DNA of 34,407 nt, from positions 1 through 34,407 of the IMG/VR virus record IMGVR_UViG_3300020439_000034. One strand, written 5' to 3'. Origin of the DNA: a virus. How positions within the stretch are numbered: the stretch's first letter is position 1; the number at the start of each line of letters is the position of its first letter. Of the stretch, positions 1 through 5,674 are shown piece by piece. The notes under the pieces were generated by a model that saw only the letters and a list, made by a program, of their open reading frames with translations, ran no database searches and was not told the DNA's origin. A program made the position numbers and the translations under genes.

Positions 1-85
1 TACTAACTATACCCAGGAACTATACTCATTAACTAGAATTTGTCTGATAATATCTATTTAGGATATATTGTTTAGGGATAATAAT

Positions 86-718
86 TTAGGTTATATCTCT
101 ATCCAAAGGATTATCTATTTCATTCCAATCTCTTGCTTTTTTCTGTTTACTTAAGAATTTATCTAATAAAGGTTTATTATCTAATTTATCTACCACTTCA
201 TCCCAAAGATACAGTTGCATAACGCTTTTAAACCAAATAGGCATTCTGTCATAACGCACTGGAATACCTTCAGACCAGTATTCTTTGTTATTAGCCTTTT
301 TCTTAGTCAATCCTAAAGTTTCAGCTTTAGCTTCTAACAATTTCATTTCTAATAAAAACCCTAAACCAGTTCCCATTAAAATACCTAAAGGATTTATCCA
401 AAAAATTATCTTATCTCCTTGTGATAAAGAATAATCCAAAGCCCAACCATCTTTACTCCACTCTAATGGGCCACTATAAGCTTCTTGATATGTCTCAAGA
501 AAGCAATTTGGATACAATTCAACCTTGAGCTGGACTTGCTGCTTTTGACTTGCGTTTCTCAAGTATCCATCAATTCCAGCCCTATCGGTTTCTTCAGATA
601 CATCATCGTCATAAAGGTCATACTTTGTAGAACAATTCTTAATGACATCTTTAAAAATCAAAGAACCAAGCTTTTCAACATCCTTGGCCTCATCCCAGCT
701 ATGTATCTTGTCACTCAT
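86..718 (-). CDS. PD-(D/E)XK nuclease-like protein
   Basis: This 210-residue soluble protein has no signal or membrane segment. Residues about 47-66 read T-D-R-A-G-I-D-G-Y-L followed some ten residues later by Q-V-Q-L-K-V-E. A conserved Asp after Gly-Ile, then a (E/Q)-x-K strand, is the usual core of PD-(D/E)XK nucleases, with Gln in the Glu position as in several members. The later D-G-W-A-L-D-Y stretch and a hydrophobic strand (K-I-I-F-W-I) suit the rest of that fold. A phage role could be recombination, DNA degradation or replication. Its ATG overlaps the TAA of the upstream minus-strand gene by one base, and no Shine-Dalgarno is visible, so translation is probably coupled. The fold call rests on a short motif; a non-nuclease unknown remains possible. 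Confidence 0.45.
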   Translation of the reverse strand: MSDKIHSWDEAKDVEKLGSLIFKDVIKNCSTKYDLYDDDVSEETDRAGIDGYLRNASQKQQVQLKVELYPNCFLETYQEAYSGPLEWSKDGWALDYSLSQGDKIIFWINPLGILMGTGLGFLLEMKLLEAKAETLGLTKKKANNKEYWSEGIPVRYDRMPIWFKSVMQLYLWDEVVDKLDNKPLLDKFLSKQKKARDWNEIDNPLDRDIT

Positions 719-1116
719 TAGAAAGGAGGCTCGTCGTTTTCAACAAAATCTTTATGAATTTGTCTTTGTCTTGCTTTTTCTTTTTCATCAAACTTACTTC
801 TATAAGTCCAAACATCTGAAACAAACTTGTCTTCAAGCTCTAATATCTCTGCATCTATTTTTTTTAGCCAGTAACGATAAGCTTCATCAATTGACGAATA
901 CATAGCATCAAGCTCTTGTATTGCATAAGGGTCTTCTTGATAATGTTCTTTATTAAGTTCAACAATTCTATCTCTACGATTAGATAAAGAACCTTTTTGG
1001 TCAACCATTGTTTCTTGTTTGTTGATAAGTACCACCATTTTGTCAACTGTGTGTTTAATTGAAAAGTATAAGTCACTTTCTTCAGAGACTTGATACTCTT
1101 TTTCTATTTTTGGCAT
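718..1116 (-). CDS. Coiled-coil hypothetical protein
   Basis: I do not recognise the family. About 132 residues, rich in Glu, Lys and Asp, with heptad-like helices in the middle and end (I-D-E-A-Y-R-Y-W-L-K-K-I-D-A-E-I-L-E-L-E) and a C-terminal D-E-P-P-F. It has no transmembrane or signal segment. I place the start at the ATG at 1116 because GGAG lies five bases upstream. An in-frame ATG at 1149 adds eleven residues, has no Shine-Dalgarno, and would sit seven bases after a weak -10, so a leaderless longer form cannot be excluded. It is the first gene of a two-gene minus-strand unit with the nuclease-like gene. The small acidic/basic helical composition is typical of phage early accessory proteins, but nothing in the sequence gives a function. 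Confidence 0.6.
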   Translation of the reverse strand: MPKIEKEYQVSEESDLYFSIKHTVDKMVVLINKQETMVDQKGSLSNRRDRIVELNKEHYQEDPYAIQELDAMYSSIDEAYRYWLKKIDAEILELEDKFVSDVWTYRSKFDEKEKARQRQIHKDFVENDEPPF

Positions 1117-1156
1117 TATTACTCCAATGTCACGATGAGATTTTCCCATCTGTTAT

Positions 1157-1184
1157 TTTCTATATTAACTATGAAGTGTGACAA
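1157..1184 (-). promoter_or_regulatory. Candidate promoter for the minus-strand pair
   Basis: On the minus strand TTGTCA (1184-1179) is followed by 16 bases and TAGAAA (1162-1157). It is placed correctly to transcribe the two leftward genes. The -10 is weak and the element lacks the spacer GTCA of the shared phage promoter. Confidence 0.35.
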
Positions 1185-1196
1185 AAAAAACATTTA

Positions 1197-1212
1197 TAGA
1201 ACATTTGTTCTA
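1197..1212. promoter_or_regulatory. LexA-like operator palindrome
   Basis: TAGAACATTTGTTCTA is a perfect 7-base inverted repeat with a 2-base centre, and contains GAAC-N4-GTTC. This is the core of Gram-positive and actinobacterial LexA (SOS) boxes, whose consensus is CGAAC-N4-GTTCG; the outer C/G is replaced here by A/T. It lies between divergent transcription units and about 15 bases upstream of an extended -10 element, so a bound repressor would cover that promoter's -35 region. Binding by host LexA or by a phage repressor is inference. Confidence 0.5.
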
Positions 1213-1226
1213 ATTTTTATGGTATG

Positions 1227-1235
1227 TGATATAGT
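1227..1235 (+). promoter_or_regulatory. Extended -10 promoter next to LexA-like box
   Basis: TGATATAGT is an extended -10 (TG-N-TATAGT, five of six to consensus). It has no good -35, as is usual for extended -10 promoters. It would start transcription near 1242, upstream of two hairpins and of the main rightward promoter. Confidence 0.4.
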
Positions 1236-1246
1236 AAATCCTATAT

Positions 1247-1296
1247 GAGACTTCTGTCTCTATGCAATTACCCAATCGACGAGAGCAATCTCGTCG
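1247..1296 (+). other. Tandem hairpins in the control region
   Basis: Two perfect inverted repeats follow each other: GAGAC (1247-1251)/GTCTC (1256-1260) with a 4-base loop, and CGACGAG (1277-1283)/CTCGTCG (1290-1296) with a 6-base loop. The second is GC-rich in an AT-rich setting. No T-tract follows, so it is not a standard intrinsic terminator. It could be an RNA structure in a leader starting near 1242, or a protein site. Confidence 0.45.
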
Positions 1297-1306
1297 GAGT
1301 AAATGC

Positions 1307-1335
1307 TTGACAAGATAGACTTCGTCATTTAATGT
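1307..1335 (+). promoter_or_regulatory. Shared-motif promoter, early rightward operon
   Basis: TTGACA (1307-1312), a 17-base spacer, then TAATGT (1330-1335). The spacer carries CGTCA with GTCA at 1324-1327, and GAATGACA follows at 1338-1345. The 17 bases from the -10 onward match those of the 16156-16184 promoter at 14 positions. The first gene starts at 1369, giving a leader of about 27 bases with a GAGG ribosome site. Confidence 0.7.
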
Positions 1336-1368
1336 AGAGAATGACAGCAAAATAATATTGAGGTAATT

Positions 1369-1491
1369 ATGAATAGAGCGCAAAGAAGAGCCGCATCTTC
1401 TAAAAAAGGCGGGCAGTATCGAGGACTAAGAAAAGTCAGTAGCGAATCTGCTATTACTAGCAGAAAAGTAAAAACTGGGAAAAAGCAGTAA
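1369..1491 (+). CDS. Small basic protein, 40 aa
   Basis: First gene of the rightward operon. It encodes 40 residues beginning M-N-R-A-Q-R-R-A-A, with 13 Lys or Arg and only one acidic residue, so it is likely to bind nucleic acid or an acidic partner. The ATG follows GAGG by five bases and lies about 34 bases after the shared-motif promoter, the best initiation signal in this part of the window. The TAA overlaps the next ATG (TAATG). No family is recognised. The opening recalls short basic peptides found at the head of some phage operons, but that resemblance is too slight to assign a function. Confidence 0.6.
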   Translation: MNRAQRRAASSKKGGQYRGLRKVSSESAITSRKVKTGKKQ

Positions 1492-1907
1492 TGTTAGAAA
1501 AAAAATTTTTTTTGTCTTTGGCAAAGTTAACACACGGAAACTACTGGTTTAATAGAGATAAACATTCTTGTTTCCCTTATCAGTTATGGGTAACAATTGA
1601 CAATCAAAAATATTCTTTTGATTTTCGGTTTCAGTGGTTTAGATACTTATTGTGGACTTGGGCATTAGCATCAAATAATATTGTTGCTGGAGGACAAGGC
1701 ATTGTTTATTCCAATAAAGTTTGGAGAGCTTGGAAGTTGCGACATAATATTTTGTATCGTCTTCATTACAAGTATGACAGGCCTTATGGAATGGGTATAC
1801 ACGTAGTTATTCCTTACAGATGGACAATGAACTTAAAACACTATGACAAAGTTCAATATAAAGAAGACCAACCAAAAGATAAAACTGCTGTAGGATGGCA
1901 CGTATGA
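1491..1907 (+). CDS. Hypothetical aromatic-rich protein
   Basis: This 138-residue protein is unusually rich in Trp, Tyr, Phe and His (for example F-R-F-Q-W-F-R-Y-L-L-W-T-W-A-L). It has alternating hydrophobic and basic stretches that look like beta strands rather than membrane helices. It starts at the ATG overlapping the stop of the small basic gene and ends in an ATGA overlap with the next gene, so it belongs to a coupled operon. No Shine-Dalgarno is evident. I do not recognise a family; a nucleic-acid-binding or inhibitor role in early infection is possible but unsupported. Confidence 0.6.
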   Translation: MLEKKFFLSLAKLTHGNYWFNRDKHSCFPYQLWVTIDNQKYSFDFRFQWFRYLLWTWALASNNIVAGGQGIVYSNKVWRAWKLRHNILYRLHYKYDRPYGMGIHVVIPYRWTMNLKHYDKVQYKEDQPKDKTAVGWHV

Positions 1908-2059
1908 GAAAAAAATACAAAGTAACATTTAGAGGCCATAGAGTAATTTTTGCCGAATCTTTCGATAAAGCAAAAAAATCAGCAGAAGAAGATTTAAAAT
2001 TTATTCATCCAAATATGAATATGAAATTTGAATCAGTATCGGAGGTAAATGATGGGTGA
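1904..2059 (+). CDS. Small hypothetical protein, 51 aa
   Basis: This 51-residue ORF begins M-R-K-K-Y-K-V-T-F-R-G and continues with F-A-E-S-F-D-K-A-K-K-S-A. The pattern of a short beta strand followed by an amphipathic helix suits a small alpha/beta phage protein. Its ATG overlaps the stop of the previous gene as ATGA. Its 3' end contains the GGAGG that serves the following gene, which starts inside it. No function is assigned. Confidence 0.55.
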   Translation: MRKKYKVTFRGHRVIFAESFDKAKKSAEEDLKFIHPNMNMKFESVSEVNDG

Positions 2060-2195
2060 TGTAATCAACCATATAAAAAATGAAGTAATGAGATTAATTG
2101 ATGAACACGATTTGTCTCACGCAAGATATCAAGAGCTTATTAACAGATTAACTTTAGAGTTAATGGTTGATATTACTGAAAAGAGTAAAAAGTAA
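2052..2195 (+). CDS. Small helical hypothetical protein, 47 aa
   Basis: A 47-residue protein predicted to be almost entirely helical (M-G-D-V-I-N-H-I-K-N-E-V-M-R-L-I). An in-frame ATG at 2049 is also possible, but 2052 has the better spacing from GGAGG at 2041-2045. It overlaps the upstream gene by eight bases, and its TAA overlaps the next ATG. The length and helix pattern would allow a dimeric coiled coil. Family unknown. Confidence 0.6.
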   Translation: MGDVINHIKNEVMRLIDEHDLSHARYQELINRLTLELMVDITEKSKK

Positions 2196-2242
2196 TGTAT
2201 GACGAAGATTACGGCTGGGACGATTTAGACGAGGAGTTATGA
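2195..2242 (+). CDS. Possible 15-aa acidic peptide
   Basis: A very short ORF (M-Y-D-E-D-Y-G-W-D-D-L-D-E-E-L) linked by TAATG to the gene before and overlapping the ATG of the gene after. Eight of 15 residues are acidic. It may only serve to carry ribosomes to the next gene, whose GAGGAG lies inside it; a functional peptide is unproven. Confidence 0.25.
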   Translation: MYDEDYGWDDLDEEL

Positions 2243-2334
2243 AGAAAAGAAGATTTAGAAAAGAGTTACACGAGTGGACTTATGAAATAAATTGGAATCA
2301 CAGTCTTCCAGTTTATGGGGAGAAGAAAAAATGA
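2239..2334 (+). CDS. Small basic hypothetical protein, 31 aa
   Basis: A 31-residue protein starting M-K-K-R-R-F-R-K and ending G-E-K-K-K. GAGGAG at 2231-2236 is close upstream of the ATG. The TGA overlaps the ATG at 2331 of the following gene (ATGA), continuing the chain of coupled genes. The highly basic N-terminus suggests nucleic-acid contact; family unknown. Confidence 0.45.
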   Translation: MKKRRFRKELHEWTYEINWNHSLPVYGEKKK

Positions 2335-2852
2335 GAGACTTAATTTGGGAAATTGCAAAATCTGGAGAAGAAGATTTAAGCAATACAGAACTACAAGCTA
2401 TTGGTGACCCTCAAGATATTTATATCGCTAGAGGATTATCGGGAGAAGCAAAGAGAAATACTACAAACATTTCTAGTTTTGTTGACAACAAGATGGCACA
2501 GAACGTAGAAGAGAACGGTGCAATAAGAATTGGTAAAACTGTTTTTAATTATTCAAAAGGTTCAAGAACAGTTATACAAGATGCTAGAGCGCTTCTCAAT
2601 TGGGCAACAAATAAAGAATTGTCAGATGAGGCAATGGACCAGCTTATTGCTGTTGTTGGAAACAACTTCAGTCCTAAGCTTCGTGGTATAGATGCAGTAG
2701 CTGATAAAAAAGGTATGGATAAGCAAACAGCTAGAGATACCTTTACAGATAAAATTTGGGATGCTGAACCAAAACTGCAAGCTATCGATATTGAATTAGG
2801 TAATGCACCTAAGTGGGCTAAAGAGTTGGAAGATGGAAAACGAAGAACCTAG
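2331..2852 (+). CDS. Hypothetical early protein
   Basis: 173 residues from the ATG at 2331, chosen because GGGGAG lies eight bases upstream and the ATGA overlap fits the operon. An upstream in-frame TTG at 2292 lacks support. The sequence is mostly helical with a G-K-T-V-F-N-Y strand in the middle and a basic C-terminus (E-D-G-K-R-R-T). It has no Walker, zinc or membrane motif. It overlaps the next gene by 20 bases. I do not recognise the family. Its position in the early operon next to a possible replication gene suggests DNA metabolism or host takeover, without direct evidence. Confidence 0.6.
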   Translation: MRDLIWEIAKSGEEDLSNTELQAIGDPQDIYIARGLSGEAKRNTTNISSFVDNKMAQNVEENGAIRIGKTVFNYSKGSRTVIQDARALLNWATNKELSDEAMDQLIAVVGNNFSPKLRGIDAVADKKGMDKQTARDTFTDKIWDAEPKLQAIDIELGNAPKWAKELEDGKRRT

Positions 2853-3333
2853 ATTTAATTGGTCTGAAGAGTCTACAGATGCTTTATTGTATTTTGTAGA
2901 AAACGTTTCGGGTCCTTGGCATCCTTCACAGTGGGCTGTAGTTATAGAACTTGTCAGCCAAATAAAAGGATGGGAAGGTCAGCAAATGCCAGCGGTATCA
3001 CCAAACAGAGCTAAAAGAATACATTTGAATGTATCTCCAATGATGAGAGGTTTTATTATGGCCTTGAATGAAGCAGATTATTTTTTAAACATAGATGAGT
3101 TTTATGATTTTTTAAATAATGTTCAGTCAGATGAAGTATTTTCAATGTATAGATTTTGGATGAGGTTGGACTGTCCTTTAAATAAAAAAGATGAATATTT
3201 TTCTGAGTTTCAACAACAGCTAGTTGAATACAAAGATAATCTAACAAATTTAAATGACGCAGTTACTAGTTTTTCTGATGAAGAAATTGCAAAAGAACTA
3301 GAGATGCTAAAACTTGCTATGGAGGAGGAGTAA
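2833..3333 (+). CDS. Hypothetical early protein
   Basis: 166 residues from the ATG at 2833 (M-E-N-E-E-P-R-F-N-W-S), inside the end of the previous gene. Earlier in-frame starts would read further back into that gene and have no ribosome site. The protein is acidic, with W-H-P-S-Q-W-A, a central helical region and an acidic C-terminal helix. The last codons contain GGAGGAGGAG, which is the ribosome site for the following TTG-start gene. No recognisable domain or transmembrane segment. Confidence 0.6.
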   Translation: MENEEPRFNWSEESTDALLYFVENVSGPWHPSQWAVVIELVSQIKGWEGQQMPAVSPNRAKRIHLNVSPMMRGFIMALNEADYFLNIDEFYDFLNNVQSDEVFSMYRFWMRLDCPLNKKDEYFSEFQQQLVEYKDNLTNLNDAVTSFSDEEIAKELEMLKLAMEEE

Positions 3334-3362
3334 TTGACAAACAAAGAACTGTCACTTAGGAT
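3334..3362 (+). promoter_or_regulatory. Possible internal shared-motif promoter
   Basis: TTGACA (3334-3339), 17 bases, TAGGAT (3357-3362), with GTCA at 3351-3354, the same offset as in the other copies. It lies inside a small gene and could drive the genes from 3519 on. Coincidence is possible because the site is coding. Confidence 0.4.
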
Positions 3363-3468
3363 AAAAGAAATTGGTCAAGATATTGCAAAACTTAGTAAGT
3401 CTTATGACCAATTTATTAAAGACTACATAATGGGAGAACTAAATGAAAACAGTAGAGAAAACAAGTAA
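3334..3468 (+). CDS. Small helical protein, TTG start, 44 aa
   Basis: A 44-residue ORF starting at TTG directly after the upstream TAA, with GGAGGAGGAG ending three bases before it. The product is one amphipathic helix (L-S-L-R-I-K-E-I-G-Q-D-I-A-K-L), likely a coiled coil. The TTG is the first three bases of a TTGACA that fits the shared phage promoter pattern (3334-3362), so the site may be both start codon and -35. Confidence 0.5.
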   Translation: MTNKELSLRIKEIGQDIAKLSKSYDQFIKDYIMGELNENSRENK

Positions 3469-3634
3469 GACACTTTTCTCTAGTAAATTACTAGGTAAAT
3501 TTTTAGGAGGAGGTGTTTATGCGTTGGTTATTGAAAAAAATTACACTATGGATGAGTCGATTGAAAACGGCGAAATTACGAACAAAGTACTTGAACGAGC
3601 ATCCATTGGAATTAGACGTAAACTCTGGAGCTAA
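3443..3634 (+). CDS. Possible overlapping small ORF, 63 aa
   Basis: This ORF starts at an ATG seven bases after GGGAG and reads M-K-T-V-E-K-T-S-K-T-L. It overlaps the gene starting at 3519 by about 116 bases in another frame. The first 25 residues lie in otherwise unused sequence, and the rest is shared with the larger gene. Either it is a genuine overlapping gene, or its beginning couples ribosomes into the 3519 start. I rate the larger gene as certain and this one as doubtful. Confidence 0.3.
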   Translation: MKTVEKTSKTLFSSKLLGKFLGGGVYALVIEKNYTMDESIENGEITNKVLERASIGIRRKLWS

Positions 3635-4184
3635 ATTAACTCTTAGAGACAAAGAATATATTGATGAAGTTTTCAATCAAGCTATGTCTTATGTCGATGA
3701 TGGTACATATGAAGAAGAACTAGCTAATGTCAAACAAGTTGATGTTTTAAGATTTGTTGCTCACGCGTATCCAAATAAAGATGTTTACATTGACGAAACA
3801 CTTATGGCATTACGTGAAATTGAAGAGTATATTAAAAACAATCACGGTTCTTTTTTAAATTGGGCTTTGCTACCTCAATATGATATGGAGATGGACACAA
3901 CAAATATTGTGTTAGTTTTTATTGGATATGAATTGCAACTTGAAAAATATAGACAAGCTCGTCAAGCAATGATGCCTAGCATTATAAAAAGTATGACTAA
4001 ATATTATGATATGTCTCAAATGTCAAAATATTATTATGAAGAAAAACGAGATGAACTTGTTGAAAAGAGTGCAATGTTGGCGGCCTTACTTTCAAAAAGA
4101 AGGTTTATTGATGCATTAGAGTTGAAATCACAAATGGTAAAAGAAAGATTAGATTACATTGGCTACGATATGGAGGAAGAATGA
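3519..4184 (+). CDS. Hypothetical early protein
   Basis: 221 residues from the ATG at 3519, which follows GGAGGAGG with good spacing; a GTG six bases earlier falls inside that ribosome site. The N-terminus is basic and hydrophobic (M-R-W-L-L-K-K-I-T-L-W-M), which could be a short amphipathic membrane-binding helix. The remainder is helical and acidic, with repeated Tyr-rich segments (S-K-Y-Y-Y-E-E-K-R). It has no catalytic motif that I recognise. Its TGA overlaps the ATG of the possible helicase-loader gene, so the two are translated together. That link hints at a replication role but no more. Confidence 0.65.
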   Translation: MRWLLKKITLWMSRLKTAKLRTKYLNEHPLELDVNSGAKLTLRDKEYIDEVFNQAMSYVDDGTYEEELANVKQVDVLRFVAHAYPNKDVYIDETLMALREIEEYIKNNHGSFLNWALLPQYDMEMDTTNIVLVFIGYELQLEKYRQARQAMMPSIIKSMTKYYDMSQMSKYYYEEKRDELVEKSAMLAALLSKRRFIDALELKSQMVKERLDYIGYDMEEE

Positions 4185-4978
4185 CAGACAATATAGATAA
4201 AGTACAAACTAATAATTTAATGCCGTTTGAGGAGATGACTAAAGATAAAGATTTATTATCGGATAGAAAAACATCTCGACCAAGCGAAGTTGATGATGTA
4301 GGTATAAGTTCTGAATATTGGATGACAGAATTTAGACAAATGTGGAATACAGAGTATCCACGTTCAGCAGAAAAGTGGGGAGATGATTTTTGGGCAAGTT
4401 GGTACAAGAACTTTTCATCATTTACTAGACAAGATTTGGAATGGTCTTTTAATGAGGTAAGGAAGATAAAAAGAGATATGCCGCCTAACTTAAGTCACTT
4501 GTATGATTTCTGTACAAAGAATGCACAGAAAAGAATACGACTTGATGATGTAGGTTCTCAAGAGCAGAGATGCCAAGATATAGAAGTTGGTAAATGCATA
4601 TTTGGAGACCCATATTGGCAATTGACAAAGTATGGTACACACGAATTTAGAAATATGTGTATTAATCTTTGCGACAATTACGAAGTTGGGTATCCCGATG
4701 AGTATCAATTAAATCAAAGGCCCGAACCACAAACAAAAGGCAAGTGGTTTGAAACTGTTGCTATGTATTTAAGCAACACAGATGAGAAGATAGCTGATTC
4801 TGAAAAAACTCAGAAAGACAGAAAGTTTGAAACTTATCAGTTTGCAGAGTTGTTTCCCGATGGAAACATAAAAGAAGTTCTTAAGTATCACAAACTTGAT
4901 GAAAATTTAAGTTTTATTGAGCAGTGTCAACGCATTGCTGAGATGCCTAAGACAAAAACTTTATTGGATGGTATCTAA
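4181..4978 (+). CDS. Putative replication protein (helicase-loader-like)
   Basis: 265 residues. Residues about 45-112 (W-M-T-E-F-R-Q-M-W ... W-A-S-W-Y-K-N-F ... M-P-P-N-L-S-H-L-Y-D-F-C) resemble the helical domain of phage helicase loaders and replication protein P families, in which Trp-spaced helices lead to a P-P-x-L-x-x-F-x-x-x-C segment. Scattered Cys residues follow (R-C-Q-D, G-K-C-I-F, N-M-C-I-N-L-C) and could bind metal. There is no Walker motif. It is the last gene of the early operon, coupled by ATGA to the gene before, and is followed by a noncoding region with structured RNA signals that could include an origin. No helicase or polymerase is in the window to support the call. Confidence 0.4.
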   Translation: MTDNIDKVQTNNLMPFEEMTKDKDLLSDRKTSRPSEVDDVGISSEYWMTEFRQMWNTEYPRSAEKWGDDFWASWYKNFSSFTRQDLEWSFNEVRKIKRDMPPNLSHLYDFCTKNAQKRIRLDDVGSQEQRCQDIEVGKCIFGDPYWQLTKYGTHEFRNMCINLCDNYEVGYPDEYQLNQRPEPQTKGKWFETVAMYLSNTDEKIADSEKTQKDRKFETYQFAELFPDGNIKEVLKYHKLDENLSFIEQCQRIAEMPKTKTLLDGI

Positions 4979-4998
4979 AAAAGTGGCATATTTAAAGA

Positions 4999-5007
4999 TG
5001 GTACAAT
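4999..5007 (+). promoter_or_regulatory. Extended -10 promoter of small RNA
   Basis: TGGTACAAT is an extended -10 (TG-N-TACAAT). With six bases to the start, transcription would begin at G5014, exactly the first base of the outer helix of the predicted RNA at 5014-5098. Confidence 0.5.
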
Positions 5008-5013
5008 AGGTAT

Positions 5014-5098
5014 GTCGGCTTCCCTAGAAGTGGAGACACTTCGAGCTGACTGCCCTCCCATCAACAGCTTTGCCTTCGGGCAGAGCTGTATTTTTTTT
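5014..5098 (+). ncRNA. Predicted 85-nt structured small RNA
   Basis: The segment has its own promoter and terminator and no ORF. Helix 1 pairs GTCGGC (5014-5019) with GCTGAC (5045-5050, one G-U). Nested inside is GAAGTG (5027-5032)/CACTTC (5037-5042) closed by a GAGA (GNRA) tetraloop. A CU-rich linker (5051-5063) leads to the 11-pair terminator stem with a UUCG loop. CTGCCC (5050-5055) is an exact complement of GGGCAG (5078-5083) in the terminator's 3' arm, so an alternative, anti-terminating fold can be drawn. I recognise no known RNA class. It could be a regulatory RNA, an attenuator or a decoy. Confidence 0.6.
5064..5098 (+). terminator. Intrinsic terminator, UUCG loop
   Basis: Eleven pairs (5064-5074 with 5079-5089, one G-U) close a UUCG tetraloop and are followed by A and eight T (5091-5098). 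This is the strongest intrinsic terminator in the window. It ends both the early operon and the predicted small RNA. Confidence 0.9.
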
Positions 5099-5122
5099 GA
5101 CAAAGATTTTTTTTAAATAAGC

Positions 5123-5151
5123 TTGACTTTTAAAACACCGTCACATATTGT
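5123..5151 (+). promoter_or_regulatory. Shared-motif promoter of structured RNA
   Basis: TTGACT (5123-5128), 17 bases, TATTGT (5146-5151), with CGTCA in the spacer (GTCA 5140-5143) and AAGAAT after the -10. The predicted start near 5158 coincides with the base of a 23-position stem. Confidence 0.65.
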
Positions 5152-5157
5152 AAGAAT

Positions 5158-5643
5158 ATACAGACAGAAAGGGAGTTAGGTCCTCCTTTCTGAGTTAGTG
5201 CTGGTTATATATACAGGTTCTAACTCCCTTTGTGTTTGTATACACAGGATGAAGAGTATGAAACAATTAAATAAAGCTAATCGACTGTCTTAAAAAAGGC
5301 CATAAAACGGGAAGCAGGATACTTAGGGTGGGTAGCCCAAAAAGGCCTGTGGACTTAATTAAATATCCTAGAATAAGGGCAAAATCGCTGGCTATTCAAC
5401 AAAACAGCATAAGAACCATTTCGATGTGTCATCGGTGGGGAAGGTAGGTTATCGAAACTGACTTTGCGTTGTTGATGTGTCGTTTGTCTAAATCGAAATA
5501 CTAGGGGGGTGGCAGTTTAAAATTGTAGCGTTGCGTTGGGAGCAATTGATAAAAAAGGCTTAGGCCTCGACCCTTGTTAGTCACTAAAAGCATTTAGTTG
5601 TTTTAAAAGTTGGATTGGTCCAGTAGAAATACTGGGCCATCCA
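5158..5643 (+). ncRNA. Predicted long structured RNA or leader
   Basis: This 490-base stretch has a promoter, no ORF longer than a 14-codon peptide, and many helices. Bases 5157-5179 pair with 5220-5242 over 23 positions with one mismatch and one G-U. Within this, CAGAAAGG (5163-5170 region) could instead pair with CCTTTCTG just downstream, so two folds compete. TTTCGAT (5419-5425) can pair with ATCGAAA at 5451-5457 or with the second copy near 5492. ACTAAA/TTTAGT form a hairpin at 5583-5598. TGGA and ten further pairs (5611-5643) close a GAAA tetraloop. GATGTGTC occurs twice. No terminator follows, and the RNA runs into the ribosome site of the gene at 5675. It is either a long regulatory leader or a stand-alone RNA of the ornate large type known in phages; I cannot match a class. 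Confidence 0.5.
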
Positions 5644-5674
5644 TACAAAGAATTAAATAACCGAAAGGACAGAA

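Noticed and set aside
1-85. A further minus-strand gene or terminator at the left edge.
   Set aside because: Only AT-rich sequence without a clear start, stop context or stem is visible in these 85 bases.
4622-4650. TTGACA inside the possible helicase-loader gene as another shared promoter.
   Set aside because: The spacer lacks GTCA at the fixed position and the -10 is poor; it is coding sequence.
5249-5293. A 14-codon ATG frame inside the long RNA as a leader peptide gene.
   Set aside because: Its ribosome site is poor and residues show no run that would suggest attenuation control; kept only as part of the RNA.
5059-5477. CATCAACA in the small RNA (5059-5066) is complementary to TGTTGATG in the long RNA (5470-5477), suggesting a trans interaction.
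   Set aside because: An eight-base match between an 85-nt and a 490-nt sequence is expected about once by chance, so it is not evidence.
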